A DNA stretch of 64,000 nt from DASQDN01 sp963825845 (GCA_963825845.1 CAWGVL010000054.1:89182-153181), one strand, 5' to 3'; numbered from the stretch's first letter, positions 46,390 through 57,773 are shown. Program-made: numbers and translations. The notes: a model not told the origin generated them from the sequence alone.

Positions 46390-47515
46390 CTAGCGCTCGT
46401 TGATGGGAACCCACGGCTGGCCGTCCGGCTTTCCCGTGTACTCCGCGCGCGGCCGGATCAAACGATTGTTCTTGTACTGCTCCATGATATGCGCGGTCCA
46501 GCCGGACATGCGGCTGACGGCGAAGATCGGAGTGTAGAGGTCGACTGGAATGCCGAGGGAATAGTAGGCGGACGCAGAGTAGAAGTCGACGTTTGCGTTC
46601 AGGCCCTTGGTCTGCTTGATGAAGGACTCGACTTCCTTGGAGGCGAGATACAGGTCCAGGTGCCCGGTGCGCTTGCCGATCTCCTCGGAGAGCTCACGAA
46701 GGTGCGTGGCCCGGGGATCCTCGGTGCGGTAGACGCGGTGACCGAAGCCGGCGATCTTTTCCTTTTTGCTCAGCTTGTCGCGGACCTGCTGGACGGCTGC
46801 GTCGGTCTTGGCATCGACTTCCAGAAGAAATTTGATGACGTCCTCGTTCGCGCCTCCGTGCAGGGGTCCCTTCGAGAGCTCCGATGGCGGCGGTGACGGC
46901 GGAGTAAATATCGGACAGGGTGGCGGCGGTGACGCGCCCGGCGAACGTGGAGGCGTTCAGTTCATGATCGGCGTGCAGGGTGAGGGCAATGTCGAAGGCC
47001 CGCTCCATGACATCATCGGGCCGTTTTCCGGTCAACGTGTACAGGAAATTGGCAGCCATTCCGAGTTTCGGATCGCCCTCGATGACTTCCTTTCCGTGCC
47101 GCAAACGATCGAAGGTCGTAACGATCGTCGCCGTCTGCGCCATCAGCTTCTGTGCTTTGCGCATGTTGGCTTCCGGCGACATGTCGTTCGCTTCCGGATC
47201 GTGGATGCTGAGCATCGATACGGCGGTCCGAAGGACGTGCATCGGTTGACCTTCAGGAACGCTCTTGAGGAAATCGATGACCGGCGCGGGAATAGGGCGA
47301 TATTTGACCAACGCTGCCTTCAGCTCATCCAGTTCACCCTGCTTCGGCAAACGCCCATGCCAGAGAAGAAATATCACCTCCTCGAAGGTCGCGTTTTCGG
47401 CCAGCGTGTGGATGTTATAGCCCTGATAGCTGAGTACTCCGGCTTGCCCGTCGATGTAGCAGATGCTTGATTCCGCGGCGATGATGCCTTCCAAGCCCGC
47501 GCCTGTGACTGCCAT
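46390..47515 (-). CDS. Citrate synthase, one frameshift
   Basis: ATG at 47515 follows GAGGAGAATCA (a longer in-frame start at 47578 lacks this site). The N-terminal part reads ESSICYIDGQAGVLSYQGYN and ATFEEVIFLLWHGRLPKQGE, then FDIALTLHADHELNASTFAG with the catalytic HADHELN, and ends in frame at AAIGALEG near 46865. After an extra base in 'gaagggaccc' the other frame continues with PLHGGANEDVIKFLLEVD, then VYRTEDPRATHL, FYSASAYYSLGIPVDLYTPI and the terminal RPRAEYTGKPDGQPW. It condenses acetyl-CoA with oxaloacetate in the TCA cycle. The same extra base appears in both arms. Length ~375 residues. Confidence 0.92.
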
Positions 47516-47788
47516 TGATTCTCCTCGTCCCTGAACTCTGTCCGTGCGATTGGCTCGCACCTCTAGATGGAAGCGCAAGCAATTGAAGCACTTTGATTAT
47601 AACAATGGACCTAATGACGGACTGGAGTTTGGATGGATAGTGTGGTGGGCTTCGCGCCGTCAGTGTCGGAGCTTGGGCATGGTGCTTGTCCGTTCGATTG
47701 CCCAACGCCCGACTGTCGGTATTCCCTCAGGATTCAGCGTGAGCCGCCTGCTTCACGCGTTACGCGCGATGAATGTTGGAGGGATCGA

Positions 47789-49116
47789 TGAAGCTTGCTA
47801 TCGCTTTTTGCGCCTGCGCAAATACCCGATTTCACTCCGCGGACTCCGCTGATCGGCGCAGTCCTTGGTAACAACACTGCGCAAGTGAAGCAGATGCTCG
47901 CGTCCGGGGCGAACCCGAACGAAGGCCAGTTCTTTGGTTCGCCGGCCCTTCTGTGGGCACTGCGGCATCAGAACACCGAGATGGTCCAGGCCCTGATCAC
48001 CGCCGGCGCGGATATCAAGGCAACGGATGCCGGCGGCTCTACGGCGTTGATGTGGGCGGCTTACAACGAATCTCCCGATTCCACGCTCGTGCCCATGCTT
48101 CTGAAACCCGGCGCGGATCCGAAGGCGAAGAACAAGAAAGGCGAGACGGCGCTCAACTGGGCTTTGAGCCGCGGGTACACTCCTACCGCACAGATGCTGA
48201 TCGCGCGGAGCGCAACGAACAAGGCAGCGATCCGCGAGTCGGCCGAAAAGGCGATTGCGCTCCTGCAAAAGAGCGGCCCCGGGTTTGTCAGAGCTTCGGG
48301 CTGTACTTCCTGCCATAACCAGTCGCTTCCGCAGATGGCGTGGTCGATCGCGCGGGAACCCGGGCTCAAGGTGGACGAGGCCATCGCGGAACAGCAGGTG
48401 AAAGCGATTTTCGCGATGTTCAAGCCGATGCAGGAAGCCCTGCGGCCGGCAAGATGAGACTGCCGAACGCGCCGGTCAGCGTAGGCTACTCTCTGGTGGG
48501 TATGGCGGCCGAGAACTACACTCCGGACGCCTTGACCGAGAGAACGGCGAACGTTGTCGCGCGGGAACAGCAACCCGAGGGCAGGTTCCTCGTTGTGCCT
48601 GAGCGGCTCCGCTCGAGGACAGCACGTTCACCGGAACCGCTCTGAGCATCCGGGCGCTGCAATCCTATGGCAAAGATCCGCAGGATCAGATCGAAGCGTG
48701 CCCGTCAGTGGCTCGAGAGGGCGAAGCCGTCGACGACTGAGGACCGAGTGATGCAACTGCTCGGCATGACGTGGGCGAAGAGCAACCCGGACCAGCTCCG
48801 GACCGCGGGGAAGCAGCTTCGGGCCGAACAGCGGCCGGACGGCGGGTGGTCTCAGCTGCCGTATCTCGAAAGCGAAGCCTACGCGACCGGGCAGGCGCTG
48901 ACGGCACTGAACCTGTCGGGACAGCTCGATACGTCCGATCCGGCATATCAGCGCGGAATCTCCTACCTGTTGCGCACGCAGTTCGATCTTGGCGGCTTTC
49001 CGCACGGCCGACACCAATGGATCTCAGCGGCCGGCACGAGTTGGGCGGTGATGGCGCTGGCGATGACACAGCCAGTAACCGGCGAGCAAATTTCGAAAGT
49101 CAATCGTACCGAGTAA
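47789..49116 (+). CDS. Exported ankyrin / c-type haem / terpene-cyclase-like repeat fusion, several frameshifts
   Basis: ATG at 47789; one T too many in 'ctttttgcg' shifts the frame, while the inverted copy has 'cttttgcg' and reads MKVAIAFAPAQIPDFTPPTP. Ankyrin repeats occupy residues ~20-135 (SPALLWALRHQNTEMVQALI, GSTALMWAAYNESPD, KGETALNWALSRGYTPTAQM). SGCTSCHNQSLPQMAW at ~170 contains a CxxCH haem-attachment motif. After further breaks near 48455, 48615 and 48700, prenyltransferase/squalene-cyclase-type repeats follow (RPDGGWSQLPYLESEAYATG, YLLRTQFDLGGFPHG, GTSWAVMALAM). Reconstructed length ~445 residues. Such fusions recur in Acidobacteria; the function is unknown. Confidence 0.75.
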
Positions 49117-49271
49117 GACCTAGCGTCCTTCCGAACTGCGGGGTAGTCAGGGTGACCTGACCACTCCACCGGGCCAGGGCTGGCGTTTTGCTTGCGTACC
49201 AAAGAGGGTGCGACCCTAAGGCTGCATTTGACGAGCTGGATGTTGGCGATTCAGCCTTGGAGCGAATCGTC

Positions 49272-50452
49272 TCAGGTAGCAGTTCGAAAGCGGCTCAGGC
49301 CCAGGAAGCCGATGGGCAATGCCGAAGATCCCGTCAGGGCCAGATCCGCGAGCGCTTCGCCGATCGCGGGCGCGAACTTGAAGCCGTGTCCCGAAAAGCC
49401 GGCCGCGAAGACGAGATTCGGGAACTCAGGGTGACGGTCGATGAGGAAGTGCTCGTCGGGCGTCATCGTATAGAAGCAAGTCCGGGTTCGCAACACCCGG
49501 TCGAACGCATCCGGCAACGGGCCTGTGAGCGAGGGCATCAACTCGGCGGCAGCTTCAATGACGGGCCGCACTTCATCAATACTCACCTCCGGCTGAAGAT
49601 CATCGGGATTCGCGGCGGGCGCGACGCCTCCGTGGATTGCGAGCTTGACACCCTCTCCGCCGATATTCGGAAAGCCATAAAAGAAATCGCTCGCGGAAGC
49701 GAACACGGGAAAGGACTGATCACGGAGCGGGTTGACCCAGATCAGAACCTTCCGCGACACTTTCAACGGTAACGCCAGATCGGCTAGGATCCGACTGACC
49801 CAGGCGCCGCCTGTAACGATCAAATGCGCGGCCATGAAGGTTCCGGCAGATGTCCGCACAGCGAATTTATTGCCGGTCCATGACCAGTCTTCCACTTGTG
49901 TGCCGGTGTAGAGATCCGCTCCAGCACGGGAGGCCTGCTCCAGTCCTGAGCGGAGGGCCGCATTCACGTCTATCCAGCCGGCAGTTCGTTCCAGGACACC
50001 TTCCCACCCGACTGGGATTTCGAACACCGGAAACCTCGATCGGATCTGAGAGCGCGACAAGTTCTCGATCGTAAGAAGATGAGCAGCGGCACTCGCGCGG
50101 GCGCCACGCAGCAATGGACTATCGGGTGAACCCAGGCTGAGCATGCCCGTGCGGTGTAGCAAGGTAGTGCCTTCCTCGGTCCCGTATCTGTCCCAGAGAA
50201 CACCTGCGCGTACAGCTAGAGGCACATAATCAGGATGCTCGGCGTAGGCTGTGCGAAAAACTCTTGTTGCGCCGGAGTGGCTGCCCCGGTCGTGCGGAGG
50301 TGCGAACCGATCGAAGCCGATGACACTCCGCCGGCGACGCGCGAACTCGAGGCATGGAAAGTCCCCATCGTCCCAAGGCCGATGATGGCAGCGTCGTAAA
50401 TCACCACTCCTACTGTGGATTGTGCAGGTAATGAGGCAAACAATTGTCGCAT
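49272..50452 (-). CDS. FAD-dependent oxidoreductase, monomeric sarcosine oxidase / SolA-like, one frameshift
   Basis: The N-terminal dinucleotide motif is VVIYDAAIIGLGTMGTFHA (GxGxxG) at about residue 20. The frame is lost near 50355 (one base short in 'actttccatg'; the inverted copy keeps TFTCLEFARRRRSVIGF in frame) and resumes as EHPDYVPLAVRAGVLWDRYG-like sequence from ~50225. Downstream are GTQVEDWSWTGNKFAV, AAHLIVTGGAWVSRIL, the CFYTMTPDEHFLIDRHP block, where monomeric sarcosine oxidases bind FAD covalently through Cys, and FAAGFSGHGFKFAPAIGEAL. It oxidises N-methyl amino acids, releasing H2O2. About 393 residues. A GTG nearer YDAAII may be the true start. Confidence 0.85.
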
Positions 50453-50740
50453 CAGGCCAAGGTAGGCTTACCTGGGAGGATGTGCTCGGTTGTGTGTAAT
50501 TTTTTCGGGGTTCTCGGAATCTTTAGGGGGGAGAATCGCATTCGACGTCATCTTTATGGTTTCTAACGTACTTCGGAGCTTTTCTACGCGCTCGTGCATA
50601 GAGACTCGAGCCGCTGCAGTGCCTCCTCTGGCGTTAATTTGTTGCCCATCCCACATCTCCATGAGCACGTTCCGGGCCAAAACAAAGCGGCTCCTGCGCG
50701 GCGTTTCAGCTAAACTCATTCGTCGGAGGAACCGGGGGGA
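50453..50740. other. Divergent intergenic region between the FAD oxidase and E1 genes
   Basis: About 290 bases. Short frames exist on both strands (for example a minus-strand frame with VEKLRSTLETIKMTSNA), but none resembles a known family. Promoters for both divergent genes should lie here. Confidence 0.4.
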
Positions 50741-51493
50741 ATGCCCACGCCCGCCGGCACTGATATCGCGCACCTTGGAACTATGGTCGGACTCGATCGC
50801 GAGCAACTGATTCGCGCCTTCCGGATCATGTACATGTCACGGCGCATCGATGACCGTGAAATCCTGCTGAAACGGCAAAACAAGATTTTTTTCCAGATCA
50901 GCGCGGCTGGACACGAAGCAATTCAGATCGCGGCCGGCATGGCATTAGGCGCCGGTTATGACTGGTTTTATCCCTATTATCGAGACCGGGCTCTGGCGCT
51001 GACGCTGGGAGTAACGCCGGAAGACATGCTGTTGCAGGCCGTGGGAGCAGCCGCGGGACCGGGCGTCTGGAGGACGTCAGATGCCGTCGCACTGGAGCTC
51101 CCCTGAACTGCACATCGTTACGGGTTCTTCGCCGACGGGAACGCAGTTCGTCCAGGCTGCAGGCTGCGCCCACGCCAGCAGCTACGTGAACCCGGGCACT
51201 GACGAAGTGACACTGGTCTGCACCGGGCGAAGTAGCGCTACCAGTGAAGGTGAGTTTTGGGAGTGCATGAACGCGGCGTGTCTCGAGAAACTGCCGCTAC
51301 TGGTGCTGGTAGAAGACAACGGATTTGCGATCTCTGTGCCGGTGGAAGCTCAGACGGCGGGAGGGAGTATTTCCGCGCTTTTGCGTTCTTTCCCCGACCA
51401 ATTTATCGCGCAATGCGATGGGGAAAAACGGATTTCCTTGAATCCTTCCAGGCGATGTCAGAGGATCCTGTTTGTTGCCTGCTCAGTTCGGTT
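50741..51493 (+). CDS. 2-oxoacid (branched-chain/pyruvate-type) dehydrogenase E1 alpha, truncated by the inverted repeat
   Basis: ATG at 50741 leads to LDREQLIRAFRIMYMSRRID, FFQISAAGHEAIQIAAGMAL and YDWFYPYYRDRALALTLGVT. An extra base near 51050 shifts the frame; the continuation reads MPSHWSSPELHIVTGSSPTG, CTG...SATSEGEFWECMNAA (thiamine-diphosphate region) and LLVLVEDNGFAISVPVEAQT. It can be followed in another frame to about 51490 (KTDFLESFQAMSEDP), that is, into the loop of the inverted repeat, where it stops. The E1 alpha subunit decarboxylates 2-oxoacids with TPP. The remaining C-terminus (and any fused beta subunit) is missing because the assembly turns back. Confidence 0.85.
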
Positions 51494-51587
51494 AGTGGGT
51501 CGGAGCTGGTTTCGTGCCGGTTGCACGGTCCTCGCCAGCATCGCTTCAATCAATGAGCAGGTGGGTTGTGGCGATGCCCGTTACGTG
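51401..51587. other. Unpaired loop at the centre of the inverted repeat
   Basis: Around 187 bases separate the two arms. The first part still encodes E1 residues in a shifted frame (51401 to about 51490, possibly to 51560), so the loop is native sequence read once and not an insertion element. No terminal inverted repeats, integrase sites or adapter-like simple sequence were seen. Confidence 0.7.
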
Positions 51588-52238
51588 GGTCGGGAAAAGA
51601 ACGCAAAAGCGCGGAGAAGCTCCCGCCGTCTGAGGGGGGCCGGGGCAGAGATCGCAAATCCGTTGTCTTCTACCAGCACCAGTAGCGGCAGTTTCTCGAG
51701 ACGCGCCGCATTTATGCACTCCCAAAACTCACCTTCACTGGTAGCGCGCCTTCGGCCGCTGCAGAGCCCGTGTCACTTCGTCAGTGCCCGGGTTCACGTA
51801 GCTGGCTGGCGTGGGCGCAGCCTGCAGCCTGGACGAACTGCGTTCCCGTCGGCGAAGAACCCGTAACGATGTGCAGGTCGAGGGAGTTTCGGTGCGATAA
51901 CATCTGACGTCCTCCAGACGCCCGGTCCCACAGTACTCCCACGGCCTGCGACAGCCTCTTCCGGGGGTCCTCCAGCGTGAGCGCGGGACCCGGGTCTCGA
52001 TAATAGGGATAAAACCAGTCATAACCGGCGCGCAATGCCATGCCGGCGGCGATGGGGGGGGGGGGGTGCCAGCCGCGCTGATCTCAAAAAAAATTCTTGT
52101 TTTGCCGTTTCAGCAGGATTTCACGGTCATCGATGCGCCGTGACATGTACATGATCCGGAAGGCGCGAATCAGTTGCTCGCGATCGAGTCCGACCAGAGT
52201 TCCAAGGTGCGCAATATCCGTGCCGGCGGGCGTGGGGC
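51588..52238 (-). pseudogene. Inverted copy of the E1 alpha gene start
   Basis: Carries fragments such as YDWFYPYYRDPGPALTLED and SGGRQMLSHRNSLDLHIVTG in several frames. The start codon is lost (the complement of ATGCCCACG reads gggcgtgggg). A run of 13 G at 52054-52066 replaces about 14 bases present in the left arm. Confidence 0.8.
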
Positions 52239-52519
52239 CCTAGTTCCTGAGGGAAAAGTTTAGCTGAAACGCCGCGCAGGAGCCGCTTTGTTTTGGCCCG
52301 GAACGTGCTCATGGAGATGTGGATAGGCAACAAATTAACGCCAGAGGAGGGCACTTTTAGAGTTGGGGTATATGCACGAGCGCGTAGAAAAGCTCCGAAG
52401 TACGTTAGAAACCATAAAGATGACGTCGAATGCGAATTCTCCCCCCTAAAGATTCCGAGAACCCCGAAAAAATTACACACAACCGAGCACATCCTCCCAG
52501 GTAGGCCTACCTTGGCCTG

Positions 52520-53699
52520 ATGCGACAAGTGTTTGCCTCACCACCTGCACAATCCACAATGGGAGTGGTGATTTACGACGCTGCCATCATCGGCCTTGGG
52601 ACGATGGGGACTTTTACATGCCTCGAGTTTGCGCGTCGTCGGCGGAGTGTAATCGGCTTCGATGGGACCGCGCCTCCCGCACGACCGCGGCAGCCGCTCC
52701 AGGGGACGAGACTTTTGCGCACAGCCTACGCCGAGCATCCTGATTATGTCCCCTCTAGGTCTACGCGCAGCGTGTTCTCTGGGACAGATACGGAAATTTC
52801 AAGAGAAGGCGCTAACTAGGGCGCACAGGGCATGCTCAGCCTGGGTTCACCCGATAGTCCATTGCTGCGTGGGCGCCTGCGCGAGTGCCGCTGCTCATCT
52901 TCTTACGATCGAGAACTTGTCGCGCTCTCAGATCCGATCGAGAGAAAAGGTGTTCGAAATCCCAGTCGGGTGGATCTGTGTCCTGGAACGAACTGCCGGC
53001 TGGATGAACGTGAATGCGGCCCTCCGCTCAGGACTGGAGCAGGCCTACCGTGCTGGAGCGGATCTACGCACCGGCACAGCAAGTCGAAGCTGGTCATGGA
53101 CCGGCAACAAATTCGCTGTGCGGACATCTGCCGGAACCTTCATGGCCGCGCATTTGATCGTTACAGGCGGCGCCTTGTCAGTCGGATCCTAGCCGATCTG
53201 GCGTTACCCGAGGAAACTGTCGCGGAAGGTTCTGATCTGGGTCAACCCGCTCCGTGATCAGTCCTTTGCAGAGTTCTCTTCAGCGAGCGATTTCTTTTAT
53301 GGCTTTCCGACTAAAAAGGGTGTCAAGCTCGCAATCCACGGAGGCGTCGCGCCCACCGCGAATCCCGATGATCTTCAGCCGGGAGGGGAGTGTTGATGAA
53401 GTGCGGCCCGTCATTGAAACTCACGGAAAATTGATGCCCTCCCTCACAGGCCCGTTACAGATGCGGATTCGACCGCGTGTTTGCGAACCACGACTTGCTT
53501 CTATACGATGACGCCTGACGACACTTCCTTCATCGACCGTCACCTAGTTCCCGAATCTCTGCTTGGCGGCCGCTTTTCGGGACACGGCTTCAGATTTCTC
53601 GCCCGCGATCGGCGAAGCGCTCGCGGATCTGGCCCTGACGGGATACTCGGCATTGCCGTCGGCTTCCTGGGCCTGAGCCGCTTTCGAACTGCTAGTTGA
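52520..53699 (+). pseudogene. Inverted copy of the FAD-dependent oxidase gene
   Basis: Opens MRQVFASPPAQSTMGVVIYD and keeps the N-terminal frame through TFTCLEFARRRRSVIGFDG, where the left arm is shifted. Later segments lie in three frames (GNKFAVRTSAGTFMAAHLIV, CFYTMTPDDTSFIDRHL). Covalent-flavin and C-terminal motifs are recognisable but not in one frame. Confidence 0.8.
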
Positions 53700-53782
53700 G
53701 TTCTTTGGTACGCAAGCAAAACGCCAGCCCTGGCCCGGTTCCGTGGGTCAGGTCACCCTAAGCTGCCAGCGGGAAGGTAGAG

Positions 53783-55111
53783 CTACTCGGTACGATTCAA
53801 CTTTCGAAATTTTCTCACAGGTACTTGCTGTGTGCTCAACGCCCAGCGCCATCACCGGCCGATTTGCACGGGTGTGAGAAATCCCGTTGGTTGTGGGCCG
53901 TTCGGAAAGCCGCATCGAAAGTGCGTGCGCAACAGGTAGTAGGATTCCGCGCTGATATGCCGGATCGGAGACATATGGAGCTGTACCGACGGGTTGGTGC
54001 CCGTCAGCACCTGCCCGGTCGCGTAGGCTCCGCTTTCGAGGATCCGGCAGCTGAGACCGCCCGCCGTCCGGTCGACTCGGCCCGAAGCTGCTTGACGCGG
54101 TCCGGAGCTGGCTCGGGCTGCTCTTCGCCCACGTCATGCCGAGCAGTTGCATCACTGCGTCCTCAGTGAGTCGACGGCTTCGGCCTCTCCGAGCCACTGA
54201 CGGGCACCTTGAATCTGATCCTGCGGATCTTCCCCATGGGTTTGCGGCGCCCGGATGCTCAGAGCGGTTCCGGTGAACGTGCTGTCCTCGAGCGGAGGCC
54301 GCTCAGGCACAACGAGGAACCTGCCCTCGGGTTGCTGTTCCCGCGCGACAACGTTCGCCGTTCTCTCGGTGCAAGGCGTCCCGGAGTGTAGTTCTCCGCC
54401 GCCCATACCCACCAGAGAGTAACACTGAGCCGCGCGTCGGCAGTCTCATCTTCCCGGCCGCAGGGCTTCCTGCCGTCGGCTTGAACATCGCGAAAATCGC
54501 CTTTCACCTGCTGTTCCACGATGGCCGCGTCGAAGACCTGACCCGGGTTCCCGCGCGATCGACCACGCCATCTGCGGAAGCGGGGGATATGGCAGGAAGT
54601 ACAGCCCGAAGCTCTGACAAACCCGGGGCCGCTCTTTTGCAGGAGCGCAATCGCCTTTTCTGCCGACTCGCGGATCGCTGCCCTTGTTGGTTGCGCTCCG
54701 CGCGATGGCACCGTTTGCGGTAGTAGTGTACCGCTGCTCAAAGGGCTAAGCGCCGTGTGCGCCTTTCTTGTTCTTCGCCTTCGGATCCGCGCCCGGGTTC
54801 AGAAGCATGGGCACGAGCGCCAAATCGGGAGATTCGTTGTCAGCCGCCCGCGTCAAACACCGTAGAGCCACCGGCATCGTCTGTTTTGAGGAATCCCCGC
54901 GCCGGCGGTGATCAGGGCCTGGACCATGTCGGGTTTCTGATGCCGCAGTGCCCACAGAAGGGCCCGCGACCATCGAGATTTTTTTCGGGTTCACCCCAAA
55001 AAGGATCTGCTTCACTTGCGCAGTGTTGTTACCAAGGACTGCGCCGATCAGCGGAGTCGGCGGTGTGAAATCGGGTATTTGCGCAGGCGCAAAAGCGATA
55101 GCAACCTTCAT
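53783..55111 (-). pseudogene. Inverted copy of the ankyrin/haem/cyclase-repeat gene
   Basis: The start is correct here (MKVAIAFAPAQIPDFTPPTP, 55111). The haem region reads GCTSCHIPRFRRW, so the frame shifts just after CxxCH. The segment EQQPEGRFLVVPERPPLEDS reads through a position where the left arm is frameshifted. The rest is scattered over frames. Confidence 0.78.
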
Positions 55112-55373
55112 CGATCCCTCCAACATTCATCGAAAAACGGTGGAGCGCGGCGGCTGCAGCGCTGAATCCTGAGGGAATACCGACAGTCGGGGCGTTGGGC
55201 AATCGAACGGACAAGCGCCGTGCCGAAGCCCGACACTGACGGCGCGAAGCCCACCACACTATGCATCCAAACTCCACGGTCCATTGTTATAATCAAAGTG
55301 CTTCAATTGCTTGCGCTTCCATCTAGAGGTGCGAGCCAATCGCACGGACAGAGTTCAGGGACGAGGAGAATCA

Positions 55374-56457
55374 ATGGCAGTCACAGGCGCGGGCTTGGAA
55401 GGCATGATCGCCGCGGAATCAAGCATCTGCCACATCGACGGGCAAGCCGGAGTACTCAGCTATCAGGGCTATAACATCCACACGCTGGCCGAAAACGCGA
55501 CCTTCGAGGAGGTGATATTTCTTCTCTGGCATGGGCGTTTGCCGAAGCAGGGTGAACTGGATGAGCTGAAGGCGGCGTTGGTCAATCGCCCTATTCCCGC
55601 GCCGGTGATGTTTCCTCAAGAGCGTTCCTGAAGGTCAACCGATGAGTCTGGACCGCCGTATCGATGCTCAGCGTCCACGATCCGGAAGCGAACGACATGT
55701 CGCCGGAAGCCAACATGCGCAAAGCACAGAAGCTGATGGCGCAGACGGCGACGATCGTTACGACCTTCGATCGTTTGCGGCACGGAAAGGAAGCACGAAG
55801 GCGATCCGAAACTCGGAATGGCTGCCAATTTCCGTACACGTTGAGCGGAAAACGGCCCGATGATGTCATGGAGCGGGCCTTCGACATTGCCCTCACCCTG
55901 CACGCCGATCATGAACTGAACCCCTCCAGTCGCGGGCGCCCCCGCCGCCACCCTGTCCGATATTTACTCCGCCGTCACCGCCGCCATCGGAGTCTCAAGG
56001 GACCCCTGCACGGAGGCGCGAACGAGGACGTCATCAAATTTCTTCTGGAAGTCGATAGACCGACGAGCCGCCAGCAGGTCCGCGACAAACTGAGCAAAAA
56101 GGAAAAGATCGCCGGCCGGTCACGCGTCTACCGCACCGAGGATCCCCGGGCCACGCACCTTCGTGAGCTCTCTGAGGAGATCGGCAAGCGACGGGCACCT
56201 GACTGTATCTCGCCTCCAAGGAAGTCGAGTCCTTCATCAAGAGACCAAGGGCCTGAACGCAAACGTCGACTTCTACTCTGCGTCCGCCTACTATTCCTCG
56301 GCATTCCGGTCGACCTCTACACTCCGATCTTCGCCGTCAGCCGCATGTCCGGCTGGACCGCGCATATCATGGAGCAGTACAAGAACAATCGTTTGATCCG
56401 GCCGCGCGCGGAGTAACGGGAAAGCCGGACGGCTAGGTGGGTCGGACAAGAGCCTAG
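55374..56457 (+). pseudogene. Inverted copy of the citrate synthase gene
   Basis: The first 75 codons are in frame and nearly identical to the left arm (ESSICHIDGQAGVLSYQGYN). Deletions around 55590-55650 then scatter the remainder. HADHELN survives at about 55902-55922. The end (RPRAE then a stop) is also shifted. Confidence 0.82.
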
Positions 56458-56464
56458 CGCATAG

Positions 56465-57697
56465 ATTCACGACCTACAGTTCTTCCGTTCCAATTTGGAT
56501 GCGGTTGCGGCCCGCCTCGCATCCCGCGGTTTCCAGCTCGACCTGGACGAGTTCCGAGCCCTTGACACCCAACGCCGAAGTGCGCTGACGGAGGCGAAGG
56601 ACTGAAGGCGGAGCGCGACGCAGCCAGCCAGGAGATCGCGAACTCCGCAAAGACGGTCAAGAGCCTTCCACCCGTCAGGCGGAGGGTTCGCGCGATCGTA
56701 GCGAATCGCATCCCTGGATGACAGCATACGACTTACTCAGCAGAAATACGAACATGGTGCCCACAGGAGGCGGGAGCGGAAGACAACGTAGAAGTGCGCA
56801 GGTCGGCGAGCTCCGAACCTTTGATTTCGCGCCCAAACCTCACTGGGACCTCGGCGACCGATCTGGACATCCTCGATTTCGAACCCGCTGTCAAAATCAC
56901 CGGCGCGCGATTTGCCGTCTAATAGGCCTGGAGCCCGGCTCGAGCGGGCGCTCGCCAATTTCATCCTCGACATGCACACACGCGAGCACGGCTACACCGA
57001 AATCCTGCCGCCGTTTATCGTGAATTCACGGCCTCTACGGCGCCGGACAGTTGCCGAAGTTCGCGCGGATATTTTCAACTGCGAAGACACCGATCTCTGG
57101 CTGACTCCGACAGCGGAAGTCCCGGTAACAAACTTATACGCGACGAAACCTCGACGCTGACGGCTTCCCATCAAGTTCTGCGCCTACAGCTCCTGTTTTC
57201 GTAGCGAAGCCGGTTCCTACGGGCAAGATACCCGCGGCATCATCCGCCAGCACCAGTTTCAAAAGGTCGAACTGGTCAAGTTCACGCGACCCGGACAGAG
57301 CTTACGACGAACTCGAAAAGCTAACGGCCAACGCCGAAGACATCCTGCAGCGACTTGGAGCTGCCCTATCGACCGTAGTGCTCTGCACCGGCGATATGGG
57401 CTTCGCTTCCGCAAAAACCTACGACATCGAAGTCTGGCTGCCCGGCCAGAACGAGTACAACGAAATCTCTTCCTGCTCGAACTTCGAAGCCTTCCAGGCC
57501 CGCCGCGCCGAAATCCGCTATCCGGAAGCGGCAGAAAGACCGATTACGTCCACACCCTGAACGGCAGCGGACTGGCCGTCGGCCGCACCTGGATCGCGAT
57601 CGTGGAAAATTACCAGCAAGCCGACGGCAGCATCCGAGTCCCCCGAAGGTTCCTGCAGCGACTCCGAAGTAATCACCAACAGAGCAAACTAAACTAG
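56465..57697 (+). pseudogene. Inverted copy of serS, diverged in its 3' two thirds
   Basis: The ATG has become ATT (56465-56467). The first ~270 bases are near-identical to the left arm apart from indels. From about 56750 the sequence differs mostly at third codon positions (for example GGcTTCgCtTCC against GGaTTCtCcTCC) and by conservative amino-acid changes, with further one-base indels breaking the frame. It could be a related organism's serS patched into the arm. Confidence 0.82.
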
Positions 57698-57698
57698 C

Positions 57699-57725
57699 AG
57701 CGGACGATCTGCAGAAGCGTCCGCT
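57699..57725 (+). terminator. Hairpin after the inverted serS copy, changed loop
   Basis: AGCGGACG (57699-57706) and CGTCCGCT (57718-57725) keep the stem of the left-arm hairpin at 45074-45100, but the loop is atctgcagaag instead of the left arm's atatcccggtt (same strand sense). Stem conservation with loop turnover is an evolutionary pattern and not random read error. Confidence 0.6.
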
Positions 57726-57773
57726 AATAGGAATAGGTTATATACCCCACAAGAATTAGGTCGAACATACGGT

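Larger units (their letters stand above)
38791..51400 (+). repeat. Inverted repeat, left arm (outer end beyond right window edge)
   Basis: This ~12.6 kb block, from inside padR to inside the E1 gene, reappears reverse-complemented at 51588-64000 with the same gene order. The pairing is anchored at base 38791 (gatcctccgcactctggagc) with 64000 and at 51400 with 51588. The real outer end of homology is unknown because the right arm reaches the window edge. Genes in 38.7-46.4 kb of this arm are nearly all intact; between 46.8 and 51.4 kb they contain frameshifts. Confidence 0.93.

Noticed and set aside
52054..52066. G13 as a biological slippery tract or G-quadruplex switch
   Set aside because: The left-arm counterpart is normal coding sequence, so it is best read as a sequencing failure.
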